Assembly (NCBI RefSeq): GCF_039696035.1
Contig: NZ_CP155567.1
Span: 3,157,001-3,221,000, forward strand
From: Microbulbifer sp. SAOS-129_SWC
GTDB lineage: Bacteria > Pseudomonadota > Gammaproteobacteria > Pseudomonadales > Cellvibrionaceae
DNA length: 64,000 nt
Direction: 5' to 3'
Part shown: in pieces, positions 1 to 9,002 of the stretch
Position numbering within the stretch: position 1 is the first letter of the stretch
Layout of the letters: every line of letters begins with the position of its first letter
Notes under the pieces: model-generated
The model's input: only the letters and a program-made list of their open reading frames with translations
Told to the model about the DNA's origin: nothing
Databases searched by the model: none
Made by a program: the position numbers and the translations under genes

Positions 1-1192
1 GGAACAGATCCCGGGTCTTTTTCAGGTGCTTCTTCAGCCCCAGTTGCTGGAGCCGCTGCATCAGTGCGTGCCGGTCCTGATCGATGCGCGCCCGTGCCGC
101 CGAGGTGCCACGGGTATTCATCAGCAGGCGGGTCTGTTCGTACAGCCATTGATACTGGCTATAGGGCGAGGCCCCGGAATACTTATCGTGGTAGACGCGA
201 TCCAGCACCTGCTGCGCGCGGTCGATATCACCCAGATCCAGGCGCAGCGCGGCAATATCCGCTGCCAGACCGGTGATCGTGCTCTCGTTGGAGCAGTCGT
301 AGTCGCAGTCAACTTCCCAGTCTGTGGTATAGAACTGTTGAAAATAAAATTCATACAGCGGCAACATTTCCGCATACCGGCCCTGGCATAACCAGCCAAT
401 CATTGCGGCAGGGTCGTCCTGCAGTTCGAGCATTTTTGCGTAGGCCACCTTGTAGCGGATCATGCCCGGGTGTTCGGGTTTGCCCTGGTACATTCGCTCG
501 TTAAAGCTGTAATAGGGCTGCAGATTGCCTTGCAGCGGGTTGTAGCGCCCCAACGGAACACTGTGCCACCACGGTGGTTTGGGATTGGCCGACTCGAACG
601 CGGGCCAGTGCCGCCAATATTGCTCCGCCTGTTTCTCCACCGCCATCTGCTCTTGCAGCGCACGGTGCGCAGTGAACTCCGATACGCTGTAGAACGCAAG
701 CCCGGCCACGGTGACGGCCAGCGCAAACTTCAGCTCCCGCGAGCGCCCACCCCGGTGCCAGCAGTTGATCCCCACCGGCAGATAGAGCACCAGGAAGAAC
801 AGCGCCAACAGCGGCATGCGCCAGAACTGCAGCGGCGCGGCGATTACCACTTGCGGCGACTGGTTCAACTGGTAGTAAACGCCGATCTCGTCACCCTCGT
901 CGTAGAGCCAGTAGATCAGCGGCGCCAGCTCGGACGCGGTTTCAAAATAACCGGTGAAGCGCGGCGACGGGTAACGGAAATGCAGATACAGCGCCGTGGC
1001 CGGCTTCGATTCCCGCGGCCGGCTATCCACCTGGCGCTCGCTCTTGCCGGTGACCACGGTATCCAGCCGCTCGCCATTGATGACATAATCGAGATTCTGG
1101 TAAACCAGAAAAAATAACAGCGCAAACAGGATTGCGAGTGGTGCGAATACAAATACCAGCGCTGCCAGGCTGAAGGGTTTTCTGTCTTCCAT
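1..1192 (-). CDS. Partial membrane-anchored protein of unknown function (DUF3592-like N-terminal half)
   Basis: An open frame runs on the minus strand from ATG at 1192 through the window edge, about 397 codons without a stop, so the C-terminus is missing. The N-terminus (MEDRKPFSLAALVFVF) holds one TM helix at about residues 8-30. A soluble extracytoplasmic segment of about 90 residues follows, then two further TM helices near residues 120-165. The rest is a hydrophilic, helical region rich in Tyr and Trp that looks like TPR-type repeats. The TM-soluble-TM start resembles DUF3592 proteins, but this is by impression only. No catalytic motif is visible and function is unknown. It is transcribed away from the Tag-like gene, which is on the same strand upstream. 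Confidence 0.6.
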   Translation of the reverse strand, partial: MEDRKPFSLAALVFVFAPLAILFALLFFLVYQNLDYVINGERLDTVVTGKSERQVDSRPRESKPATALYLHFRYPSPRFTGYFETASELAPLIYWLYDEGDEIGVYYQLNQSPQVVIAAPLQFWRMPLLALFFLVLYLPVGINCWHRGGRSRELKFALAVTVAGLAFYSVSEFTAHRALQEQMAVEKQAEQYWRHWPAFESANPKPPWWHSVPLGRYNPLQGNLQPYYSFNERMYQGKPEHPGMIRYKVAYAKMLELQDDPAAMIGWLCQGRYAEMLPLYEFYFQQFYTTDWEVDCDYDCSNESTITGLAADIAALRLDLGDIDRAQQVLDRVYHDKYSGASPYSQYQWLYEQTRLLMNTRGTSAARARIDQDRHALMQRLQQLGLKKHLKKTRDLF

Positions 1193-1262
1193 AACCGTCA
1201 CTACTTTTCGTTTCCCTGTGCTCTGCGCGCACATGCCATCCCTGTGCCCGCGCCGCCGGCTG

Positions 1263-1931
1263 TCAACCGACGGAAAATGCCAGTATTTGGCTGATTTCAT
1301 TCAGGCTCCGATCCACCTGCCCCTGCCAGGTGGCGATGGCCTGTTGCAGTGCCGCCCAGTCTTTTTTCGACGAAGGCGTTTTCTGCACTACGCCCTCGCG
1401 GATGAGGGCCTGCACCATATCGCTGGAAAATATCAGGGTGTCCACCCCCATGCGGCGCAGGAATACCTGTGCCGTCCTGCCGCCCAGGCGATCGCCGCCC
1501 TTTTGCAGTGCGCGCAGGTTGTCCGCGTAGTTTTCGCTATCCCATCCGGCAAAATAATTTCCGAGCCCCCCGTGTGCATCAGACAGCTGCTTGAAGAAAT
1601 CTGCATTGCGCTGGATCGACCGGGTCTTTGTCCAGTGACGGATCATGCCCTCCTGACGCATGGATTCCTCCAGAGCCTCATCCGACAGGAAGCGGCAATA
1701 ACCCAGATCGAAACCGCGAAAGATCTCCTCGATCCGCGGCCACTTGCCTGCCACCACTTTCCAGTTGAAGCCGGCCTGAAAGACCGCCTTGGAGGCTTCC
1801 GAAAGCCAGAGGTTGTCCGCTATGCGGCGCAGTGCCAGGGCGGATTTCGGCCGCGTCAGCTGCTCTTGCAGTGCCGTTTCGCCTCCAAAGCGCTCGACAA
1901 CGACAGACTCGATTTCGCGAAAGTTGCGCAT
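1263..1931 (-). CDS. DNA-3-methyladenine glycosylase I family protein (Tag-like)
   Basis: This 222-aa protein resembles the methyladenine glycosylase (Tag, HhH-GPD-related) family, which removes 3-methyladenine from alkylated DNA in base excision repair. Supporting motifs are FNWKVVAGKWP (about residues 54-65), where Tag proteins carry their conserved aromatic/Trp segment, followed by a helix IEEIFRGFD. A helical core with GGLGNYFAGWD and a segment RRMGVDTLIFSSDMVQALIREG follows, matching the usual Tag C-terminal pattern of a conserved Ser/Asp near a hydrophobic helix. Zinc-binding Cys/His residues of E. coli Tag are not evident, so it belongs to the divergent branch often seen in pseudomonads. 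It appears monocistronic. Substrate range is not deducible from sequence. Confidence 0.7.
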   Translation of the reverse strand: MRNFREIESVVVERFGGETALQEQLTRPKSALALRRIADNLWLSEASKAVFQAGFNWKVVAGKWPRIEEIFRGFDLGYCRFLSDEALEESMRQEGMIRHWTKTRSIQRNADFFKQLSDAHGGLGNYFAGWDSENYADNLRALQKGGDRLGGRTAQVFLRRMGVDTLIFSSDMVQALIREGVVQKTPSSKKDWAALQQAIATWQGQVDRSLNEISQILAFSVG

Positions 1932-2189
1932 GACATGTTTCCTTCATCGGGAGCAGTATCCACAGCGGGATCTCTGCCGCAGGAATATTTTTGTGTATAT
2001 TCACTGCCAGTGCTGGGCGAAAAACGCAGCATACCACACCCATTTCCGGCACCATCACCGGGCTGCAGGCGGCTACTGCGCGGGGGCTGACACGCTCCAC
2101 CAGCGCTGACAGAGCCTGTACAATTGAGGCGCGCCCGACATAGGCCTTCAACCAAAAGCGGATCGCAACCCCCGCGAGCGACGCCATCG

Positions 2190-2735
2190 ATGAAACGATC
2201 ACCACTGCTGTTTTTCGCCGCCGCCGCAGTCATTGCGCTGGCTGTCTATATCATTAATCCCTACGGCACGGCATCGCTCGATCCCCGCGCCCGGATCTGG
2301 GGAATCACCTTTTTCAGTATGCCGTCCAGATCCATGCAGCCGACCCTGAACCCCGGCGACCTGATCGTGGTGGAGACCTTTGCCTATCGCAGTTCGGAAC
2401 CAGCACCGGGGGATATCGTCGTCTACCGCGCGCCGCACTCGGATAACGCGTTTGTTGGCCGGGTAGTGGCGCAAGGTGGTGACAGAATCGCCTTCGCGGA
2501 CTCCGTGGTGACACGCAATGGGGAACGCCGGGACGAACGTTATATTCTCCCGGGCAAGACACTGTGCCGGCTGGCCAATTTCCCCGAGATTGCCGTGCCG
2601 GATGGCAGGCTGTTTATCGCCGGCGACAACCGTTGTAACAGCCTGGACTCGCGCATGTTCGGCACGGTGAGCCGGGACAAACTGATCGGCAAAGTGGTGT
2701 ATGTCCTTGGGGGTACCGAAGAGACGCCCGGATAA
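2190..2735 (+). CDS. Signal peptidase I (S26) family protein lacking the canonical lysine
   Basis: This 181-aa S26 family protein has one N-terminal TM helix (about residues 5-22) and a periplasmic catalytic domain. The nucleophile box is intact: SRSMQPT, with Ser48-Met49. The C-terminal box GDNRCNSLDSR (residues 145-155) is also intact. In bacterial type I signal peptidases the general base is the Lys of a K-R-x-x-G-x-P-G-D motif. The matching segment here reads GRVVAQGGD, with Gly90 where Lys is expected. Either this enzyme uses another base or it is inactive; ER-type homologues use His there, and that is absent too. It is shorter than E. coli LepB (324 aa) and is not in a lepA-lepB-rnc operon, so it is probably an accessory paralogue. 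I chose ATG 2190 because it gives a normal short N-tail before the TM helix; an upstream in-frame ATG lies at 2124. Confidence 0.8.
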   Translation: MKRSPLLFFAAAAVIALAVYIINPYGTASLDPRARIWGITFFSMPSRSMQPTLNPGDLIVVETFAYRSSEPAPGDIVVYRAPHSDNAFVGRVVAQGGDRIAFADSVVTRNGERRDERYILPGKTLCRLANFPEIAVPDGRLFIAGDNRCNSLDSRMFGTVSRDKLIGKVVYVLGGTEETPG

Positions 2736-2746
2736 AATCTCAGGGC

Positions 2747-2762
2747 GCGGCCAACAGGCCGC
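2747..2762. terminator. Possible weak hairpin between convergent genes
   Basis: A perfect 6-bp inverted repeat, GCGGCC with loop AACA and GGCCGC, lies between the signal-peptidase-like gene and the convergent MaoC-like gene. No T-tract follows on either strand, so intrinsic termination would be weak. Confidence 0.3.
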
Positions 2763-2771
2763 TACCTGAAT

Positions 2772-3701
2772 TCAGAGTGACTCGATACGCCCCTGCAGAT
2801 GCGGTTTTTTGCCCGAACCGTCTTTCACCGCAAAATCAATCGCACCGTCGGCACTGCAGTAGTGCAGCTGCGCCGATGCCGGCAGCAGGATTGGCAATTT
2901 GAAGGCAACATCGATGCGGAAGGGGCCGGTGGGCAACTGCGGTTCCAGCGCCGCGAGGCAATGCGCCTTGGTCCACATTCCGTGGGCAATGGCGCGCGGG
3001 AAGCCGAACAGCCTGGCGCTCCAGCGGGACAGGTGTATCGGATTGCGGTCACCGGAAACGGCGGCGTAGCGGCGGCCGATATTGGCGGGGATATCCCAGC
3101 GCTGCACGGTGGCCGCACTGAGATTTGGCAGCACTTTGCGGGCACCGCGGGCTACCCGCCCCGTTCCGCGCCGCTCCCGCCGCAACAGGGTGCTGGTGCA
3201 CTCCCACAGCAGATCACCGCCGGCGCTGACCTGTGTGTGGAGGTCGAATTCCAGGCCCCTGGCCGCCGGGCGCGGGCCACACAGCCGGCACTCGAGATCG
3301 AGCGCGCTGTCCTCAGCAACGGGACGATACTGGGTGATGACATTGCGCACATGGACCAGCCCCAGTACCTGGAACGGAAACGCATCCGACACCAGCAGCT
3401 CCATCTGCAGTGGCATGGCCAGAACGAACGGATAGGTGGCCGGAAGGCTACCGCTGGCGGCAAATCCGCCAACCTCGCGGTAGGCTTTCAGCGCGGCCGG
3501 GTCGGGGCGCACGCGCTGCAGTGAGACTCTGGCCAGCTCTCCGGTCGCCGCCTGATCCCTCTCAGGCGCCGGTTCACCCGCCCTGTCATCCGCCTGTCCC
3601 CCCGGAGTTAGCGGCAGTTTCCCGGATTTTCGCGCGCAAAGCGCGCGCAGATACAGGCGGGGCCTGGAGGGCATCGATTCCAGTTGTAGCGTCTTTGCCA
3701 T
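2772..3701 (-). CDS. MaoC-like (R)-specific hydratase family protein
   Basis: The protein is 309 aa with a double hot-dog architecture. The C-terminal half carries the hydratase-2 signature YAAVSGDRNPIH followed by FPRAIAHGMW (about residues 212-242), which contains the catalytic Asp and His of MaoC/enoyl-CoA hydratase 2 proteins. The N-terminal half (about 70-190) looks like a degenerate hot-dog domain, as in fungal and bacterial two-domain type 2 hydratases. The predicted reaction is reversible hydration of a trans-2-enoyl thioester; the acyl chain and carrier (CoA or ACP) are not known. The first 50 residues are low-complexity and basic. It stands alone, with no beta-oxidation or fatty-acid synthase genes nearby. 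Confidence 0.75.
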   Translation of the reverse strand: MAKTLQLESMPSRPRLYLRALCARKSGKLPLTPGGQADDRAGEPAPERDQAATGELARVSLQRVRPDPAALKAYREVGGFAASGSLPATYPFVLAMPLQMELLVSDAFPFQVLGLVHVRNVITQYRPVAEDSALDLECRLCGPRPAARGLEFDLHTQVSAGGDLLWECTSTLLRRERRGTGRVARGARKVLPNLSAATVQRWDIPANIGRRYAAVSGDRNPIHLSRWSARLFGFPRAIAHGMWTKAHCLAALEPQLPTGPFRIDVAFKLPILLPASAQLHYCSADGAIDFAVKDGSGKKPHLQGRIESL

Positions 3702-3878
3702 AAATCATCCTGGTCACTGCGGGGCAAAGATGTCTTTTTACCGTGTTTTCATTGAATTATTAAGTCTGAACAGCGGTGAGCGTGGCAGGGGAGATCTCTG
3801 GCATGCCAAAAATTGTAGCGCTACCATATGCGCCACCGCGGCGCTGGAATCGCGGTAGCACAATAATGGATACCCGCG

Positions 3879-4961
3879 ATGACAAGACTGTTCGCCATCA
3901 CCGCCGCCCTGTGGCTGGCGCTAATCTCCGGCCAATTGCCGGCTGCCACCCGCATCGACGCCGACGCGCCGCAACTGCGCTACACCGGCCGTATCGACTT
4001 CACAGACGGCAAAGCCCCGCTACTGTCCTGGCCCGGTTCCAGCGTCCGGGCCCATTTTACCGGTACCGACCTGAGCCTGTGGCTGGACGATGAAAAAGGC
4101 CAGAACTACTACAGCGTGATTGTGGACGGCAACGCCGAACACCCGTTCGTGCTGCAGGCCAACAAGGGAGAACAGCGCTACGAGATCAGCCGCGCCCTGC
4201 CCCCGGGCGAACACACACTGGAGCTGTACAAGCGTACTGAAGGTGAAGAAGGCGCCACCGCCTTCAAGGGGCTGGAGCTGGCCGACGGCGGCAAACTGCT
4301 GCCACTTCCGGCGCGCCCCGCGCACCGCATGGAGATCTACGGCGATTCAATCACCTGCGGTATGGGCAACGAGGGTGCGAATAACGGCCGCGATGACCTG
4401 GCCGCGGAAAAGAACAACTACTGGGCCTATGGCTCGGTGGCGGCGCGCCAGCTGGGGGCGGAGCTGCACACCGTGTGCAAAAGCGGTATCGGCATCATGG
4501 TCAGCTGGTTCCCGTTCACCATGCCGGACTACTACGACCAGTTGAGCGCAGTGGGCGATAACGACAGCCGCTGGGACTTCAGCCAGTGGACCCCGGAAGT
4601 GGTGGTAATCAACCTGTTGCAAAATGACAGCTGGCTGATCGATCGGGAAAAGCGTCTGCAGCCGGTGCCCGGCGACGCCCAGCGCGTTCAGGCCTATGTG
4701 GATTTCGTGCGCTCGATCCGCGCCAAATACCCGCATGCGGAAATCGTTTGCGCACTCGGCAGCATGGACGCCACCGCCACTGACAAGTGGCCGGACTATA
4801 TCCGCAGCGCGGTCAAACGCATGCGCAGCGAATTCGGTGATCACAGGCTGGATACGCTGTTCTTCCCCTTCACCGGCTACGGCCAGCACCCGCGCATCGC
4901 CCAGCATATTGCCAATGGCAAAACGCTGGCGAAATTTATCCGCGCGAAAATGGACTGGTGA
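3879..4961 (+). CDS. Secreted SGNH esterase, carbohydrate esterase family 2 type
   Basis: A Sec signal peptide (about residues 1-23, ending QLPAA) is followed by an N-terminal beta-sandwich domain (about 25-145) and a C-terminal SGNH hydrolase domain (150-360). This is the two-domain layout of CE2 acetyl esterases, which deacetylate xylan, glucomannan and related polysaccharides outside the cytoplasm. The GDSI motif places the nucleophile at Ser157, in EIYGDSITCGMGNEG. The C-terminal His is probably His337 in YGQHPRIAQH. CE2 enzymes often use a Ser-His dyad, and no Asp two residues before that His is seen, which agrees. No glycoside hydrolase or other polysaccharide-degradation gene is adjacent. 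Substrate is inferred from family only. Confidence 0.85.
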   Translation: MTRLFAITAALWLALISGQLPAATRIDADAPQLRYTGRIDFTDGKAPLLSWPGSSVRAHFTGTDLSLWLDDEKGQNYYSVIVDGNAEHPFVLQANKGEQRYEISRALPPGEHTLELYKRTEGEEGATAFKGLELADGGKLLPLPARPAHRMEIYGDSITCGMGNEGANNGRDDLAAEKNNYWAYGSVAARQLGAELHTVCKSGIGIMVSWFPFTMPDYYDQLSAVGDNDSRWDFSQWTPEVVVINLLQNDSWLIDREKRLQPVPGDAQRVQAYVDFVRSIRAKYPHAEIVCALGSMDATATDKWPDYIRSAVKRMRSEFGDHRLDTLFFPFTGYGQHPRIAQHIANGKTLAKFIRAKMDW

Positions 4962-5055
4962 TTTTATTCGCAGGGAAAACCTCGATGCAGTGTGCAGCGC
5001 GCCCCGCGGCAAAGCGGTGCCGCCGGACCAACGTCTGCCGAGTGGAATCCGCTCA

Positions 5056-6432
5056 CTACACCAGTAACAACCGGCTCATGGCGGCGATCACCAGCGCCGC
5101 CAGCACGCTCAGTGCCGCGCCCTCCCGCGCCATTTCGCGGATAGGTACCCTGCCGGTGCCGTAGGCTATCGCGTTCGGGGCCGTGGCCACCGGCAGCATA
5201 AAGGCGCAGCTGGCGCACATGGCGGCCGGAATCATCAGCACCTGCGGGTCGAACCCCGCCGCCTTTGCGGCCACCGCGAGAATCGGCATCAGCAGCGTGG
5301 CGGTGGCGGTGTTGCTGGTGATTTCCGTCAGGAAGGTCACCGCCAGGCACAGCAACACCAGCATCAGCCACAGCGGCAGCGCGGTCAGGAAGCTGAGGCC
5401 GTTGCCGAGCGTATCGCTCAGGCCGGAGGCGACGAAGCCCTTGGCCAGTGCAATGCCACCGGCAAACAACAGCAACATGCCCCACGGAATGTCCACCGCC
5501 GTGGGCCAGTCGAGCAGGCGACTGCCGCGGCCGTCGGGTACCAGGAACATCAGTACCACCGCCGCCAGCGCCACCGTGCTGTCGCCGGCACTGTCGACGC
5601 CGAGCAGTCCGCTCCAGCCACCGAGGGGTTCCTTGCGGGTGATCCACAGCAGGATCGCCAGGCCGAATACCAGTAGCGTGCGCACCTCTTCGGCGCGCCA
5701 GGCGCCCACTGCCGGCAGCTCCAGATTGCGCTCGAGGCGCACGTTGCGCGTCAGCCACAGGGCCATCAGTGGCAGGGTCACGAGGACCACCGGGACGCCG
5801 ATCTTCATCCACTCGAGGAATGTAAAGCCACGCCCGGTGGTTGCCTCGTAAATCCCCATAAAGATCACATTCGGCGGGGTACCGATCGGGCTACCGATAC
5901 CGCCGAGGCTGGCGGCGTAGGCGATGCCGAGAATCAATGCGGTGGTCAGGCGGCGGTTTTCCACCCGCGCGACAATCGCCAGCGCAATCGGCAGCATCGC
6001 CAGCGTGGTAGCGGTATTGGAGATCCACATGCTGAGCACGCCGGCGGCGAGCATAAAGCCCAGCACCAGCCGGCGCCCGGAAGACACCCCCACCAGCTGC
6101 AGCATGTAGCGCGCCAGCCGCTCGTGGGCACCGCTTTTCTCCAGCGCCTTGGACAGCATAAACGCGCCCATCAATAGCAGGATCACATGGCTGCCCAGCG
6201 ACGCGGCCACCAGTTTGTGGTCGGCGACACCAGCCAGGGGCAGTAGCACAAACGGTACCAGCGACGTGGCCGGTATCGGCAGCGCCTCGGTGATCCACCA
6301 GATGACCGTCAGCAGGGTGATGGCGGCGGTGGCCGCCGGCGCGTGCGCCATGCCGGCGCCGAGCAGTGCGAGATAAAACAGCGCGGCCACAACCGGACCC
6401 AGCACGATAAAATGCTGCCGTGTGATTGCCAT
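5056..6432 (-). CDS. DASS (SLC13) family sodium:anion symporter
   Basis: The protein is a 458-aa polytopic membrane protein with about 11 hydrophobic segments. It carries the two diagnostic Ser-Asn-Thr motifs of the divalent anion:Na+ symporter family, at residues 138-140 (SNTATT) and 373-375 (ITSNTATATLLMP), which bind Na+ and the substrate carboxylates. The family moves C4-C6 dicarboxylates, citrate or sulfate with Na+. The substrate here cannot be read from sequence. I chose the ATG at 6432 because translation from it begins just before TM1; the open frame extends 125 codons further upstream but that part is low-complexity and overlaps the divergent lipoprotein gene region. It converges with the CE2 esterase gene. 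Confidence 0.9.
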   Translation of the reverse strand: MAITRQHFIVLGPVVAALFYLALLGAGMAHAPAATAAITLLTVIWWITEALPIPATSLVPFVLLPLAGVADHKLVAASLGSHVILLLMGAFMLSKALEKSGAHERLARYMLQLVGVSSGRRLVLGFMLAAGVLSMWISNTATTLAMLPIALAIVARVENRRLTTALILGIAYAASLGGIGSPIGTPPNVIFMGIYEATTGRGFTFLEWMKIGVPVVLVTLPLMALWLTRNVRLERNLELPAVGAWRAEEVRTLLVFGLAILLWITRKEPLGGWSGLLGVDSAGDSTVALAAVVLMFLVPDGRGSRLLDWPTAVDIPWGMLLLFAGGIALAKGFVASGLSDTLGNGLSFLTALPLWLMLVLLCLAVTFLTEITSNTATATLLMPILAVAAKAAGFDPQVLMIPAAMCASCAFMLPVATAPNAIAYGTGRVPIREMAREGAALSVLAALVIAAMSRLLLV

Positions 6433-6619
6433 GGATTCCCCCAGAAACGGAGCCGCTGCGGCCCGGTTGTTATTGTTTTGTATGACGGCCCTCAGTCTAC
6501 CGCGGAGGGTCGCGCTGTCCACAGTCGGCGCCGACCCGCCGCGCGCTGATTGCGGCGGCTCCGGTCTGGTCGGCCGGCGGTCCCCTGTGCCACACTTTAG
6601 CGGTAACCGGAGACCACCG

Positions 6620-7249
6620 ATGATCGACCGCGCTTTTGCCAACAACCTCCTCTGCAGCACTGTGCTGCTCGCACTGCTGAGCGGTTGCGGGGCCAGCACC
6701 GCCGAACCCCGGGCTTTCTCGCCCTCGTATGACTGCAGTGCGGTGGAAGCCGGCAGCATCGAGGCGCTGATCTGCGCAGACCGTGCGCTGGCGTCCCTCG
6801 ACCGCAAACTGGGGGAAGTTTACCGCGCCGCGCAGCAGAAGGCCGTCAATGAACATCCGCCGACCCTGAAGGCGGAGCAGCGCGGCTGGATCAAGGGGCG
6901 TAACGCGTGCTGGAAAAGCGACGACCAGAGAAAATGTGTAGCCGACAGCTACCGGCAGCGCATCGCCGGGCTGCAGGCCCGCTACCGCCTGGTGCCCGGC
7001 ACCGGGCCGGTGTTTTATGCCTGCGGTGGCAACCCCGCCAATGAAATTGTTGTCACTTTCTTCAAGACCGAACCGCGCACCCTGATCGCCGAGCGCGGCG
7101 ACAGCACTTCCCTGATGTACCTGCAACCCAGTGCCAGCGGCACCCGCTACCGCGGCCGCAACGAGAGCTTCTGGGAGCACCAGGGCGAAGCGCGCGTTAC
7201 CTGGGGGTACGGCGCGCCGGAACTGCGCTGCCGCAAGAAGTCGCAGTAG
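6620..7249 (+). CDS. Lipoprotein with LprI-like and MliC-like lysozyme-inhibitor domains
   Basis: This 209-aa predicted lipoprotein has a signal peptide and the lipobox LLSGC with Cys23. Residues about 38-112 match the LprI N-terminal pattern: DCSAVEAGSIEALICAD, a helical core and the Trp/Cys segment RNACWKSDDQRKCVADSY. Residues about 125-207 fit an MliC/PliC-type domain, with YACGG, FFKTEPRTLIAERGDS and a terminal ELRCRKK, where the two Cys would form the MliC disulfide. Such proteins protect peptidoglycan against host or predator lysozymes at the envelope. Start ATG 6620 gives a proper signal sequence. An earlier ATG at 6422 would overlap the divergent symporter start and is unlikely. Confidence 0.8.
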   Translation: MIDRAFANNLLCSTVLLALLSGCGASTAEPRAFSPSYDCSAVEAGSIEALICADRALASLDRKLGEVYRAAQQKAVNEHPPTLKAEQRGWIKGRNACWKSDDQRKCVADSYRQRIAGLQARYRLVPGTGPVFYACGGNPANEIVVTFFKTEPRTLIAERGDSTSLMYLQPSASGTRYRGRNESFWEHQGEARVTWGYGAPELRCRKKSQ

Positions 7250-7448
7250 CCTGCACCGGGCTCGTTCGACGGTTGAGCGATTTAGCGAGCCCGCATCAGA
7301 AGGGGCGATAACAGCACCGGCAATTTGGCTGAAAAGCGAAAATATGATGACGCATTCCACGCTCCCGCTAAGTCGGGCACCAGCCGTCAGTCAATAACGT
7401 CCACCCGTTACTTATAACCGGCTTAAACTGCGCGCGGGCAAATGATTA

Positions 7449-7477
7449 TTGGCCATCTATTTCCAGCGTCCTATAAT
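7449..7477 (+). promoter_or_regulatory. Predicted sigma70 promoter of the NhaC-family gene
   Basis: A -35-like TTGGCC (7449-7454) is separated by 17 bp from a perfect -10 TATAAT (7472-7477). It lies about 60 bp upstream of the antiporter ATG. Confidence 0.6.
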
Positions 7478-7538
7478 TCCGCCCCCTCAGTATCTCCAAT
7501 CCGCCACTCAAACGATTCAGTCGCACTAGTCAGAGGTT

Positions 7539-8873
7539 ATGACTAAACCCTCCGCTCTCGCACTTTTACCGCTGGTACTCTTTCTCTCCCTGTTCGTTGG
7601 CGCCGGTCTCTGGTACCAGGCACAGGGCACCGAGATGGCCTTCTACCAGATATCCGCACCGGTCGCGATTCTGCCGGCGATCGCACTTGCCCTGCTGCTG
7701 GCCCGCGGGTCGCTGGATCAGCGTATCGAAAAGTTTGTGCGTGGAGTCGGCGACCACACCGTGATCACCATGGTGCTCATCTACCTGCTGGCCGGCGGTT
7801 TCGCCAGTGTGGCCAGGGCGGTCGGCGGTGTGGACGCAACGGTCGGCCTCGCCCTCGGCGCCATTCCGCCCGATCTGGTGCTGCCCGGACTGTTTGCCAT
7901 CACCGCACTGGTCGCCACCGCCATGGGCACCTCGATGGGTACCGTCGCGGCCATCGCACCGATCGCCATCGGTCTCGCCGATGGCGGCGACCTGCCGCTG
8001 CTGGCAACCCTGGGCGCGGTGGTCGGCGGCGCCATGCTCGGCGACAACCTGTCGGTCATCTCCGATACCACCATTGCCGCCACCCGCAGCCAGGGCGTCG
8101 ACATGCGGGACAAGTTTCGCCTGAATTTCCGCATCGCGCTGCCGGCTGCACTGCTGACGCTGGTGTGGCTCTACTTTCAGGGCAGCAGTGCCAGCGCTGC
8201 GCCGCCCGCGGCAGAGCAACACCAGCTGCTGCGCGTACTGCCCTACCTGCTGGTGCTGCTGCTCGCGGTGATCGGGATCAACGTGTTCCTGGTGCTGTTC
8301 ACCGGCATAGTGTGCGCCGGCGCTGTCGGTCTCGCGCTGCAGCCGGATTACAGCGTCGCGGTGCTGGCCCGGGATATCTATGCCGGCTACTCCGGTATGC
8401 AGGAGATCCTGATCCTGTCACTGCTGATCGGCGGTCTGGGCGCGCTGATGAAGTCCGGCGGCGGCCTGGCCTGGCTGGCACAGGGGATTGCCCGGTGCGG
8501 CGGCCGCGGCTCGACCCGCGCCGGCGAGCTGGCGATCGGCGGCGTTGTGGCCGCCACCAACGTCTGTGTGGCCAACAATACCGTCGCCATTTTGCTGAAC
8601 GGCGAACTGGCCCGCGACATCGCCGCGCGCTATGGCGTCGACCCGCGCCGCAGCGCGAGCCTGCTGGATATTTTCTCCTGCGTCGTACAGGGGTTACTGC
8701 CCTATGGCGCCCAGGCGCTGTTGGCTTCCTCCCTCGCCGGGATATCGCCGCTGGCGCTGGTGGGGCATATCCAGTACTGCTGGCTGCTGGGCCTGGCCGC
8801 ACTGGGGTCGATTCTATTCGCCATACCGCGTTCCGTGCGGCAGGCCAGCGTCGACCCGGCCAGCGCGCAATAA
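7539..8873 (+). CDS. NhaC-family Na+/H+ antiporter
   Basis: The protein is 444 aa with about 11-12 TM helices and the NhaC/ion-transporter superfamily signatures. These are TAMGTSMGTVAAIAPIAIG (about residues 127-145) and GGAMLGDNLSVISDTTIAA (about 165-184), the conserved Gly-Asp-Asn-x-Ser and Ser-Asp-Thr-Thr stretch. A pseudo-repeat in the second half has VAATNVCVANNTVAI. The role would be exchange of cytoplasmic Na+ (or malate/lactate in some branches such as MleN) for protons at the inner membrane. The ion specificity is inferred from family. It has its own promoter and appears monocistronic. Confidence 0.85.
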   Translation: MTKPSALALLPLVLFLSLFVGAGLWYQAQGTEMAFYQISAPVAILPAIALALLLARGSLDQRIEKFVRGVGDHTVITMVLIYLLAGGFASVARAVGGVDATVGLALGAIPPDLVLPGLFAITALVATAMGTSMGTVAAIAPIAIGLADGGDLPLLATLGAVVGGAMLGDNLSVISDTTIAATRSQGVDMRDKFRLNFRIALPAALLTLVWLYFQGSSASAAPPAAEQHQLLRVLPYLLVLLLAVIGINVFLVLFTGIVCAGAVGLALQPDYSVAVLARDIYAGYSGMQEILILSLLIGGLGALMKSGGGLAWLAQGIARCGGRGSTRAGELAIGGVVAATNVCVANNTVAILLNGELARDIAARYGVDPRRSASLLDIFSCVVQGLLPYGAQALLASSLAGISPLALVGHIQYCWLLGLAALGSILFAIPRSVRQASVDPASAQ

Positions 8874-9002
8874 CGGCTCAGCCTGCAGGGGGCGCTGAAG
8901 CCTCGGCAGGCTGCGCCGAGGACACCGCGCGGACATGAATCCGACGGAAAAACTTGCTAGTCTCCCCCCTCCCCTGCCTCCGAGCGACAATAAGAATTCC
9001 CC

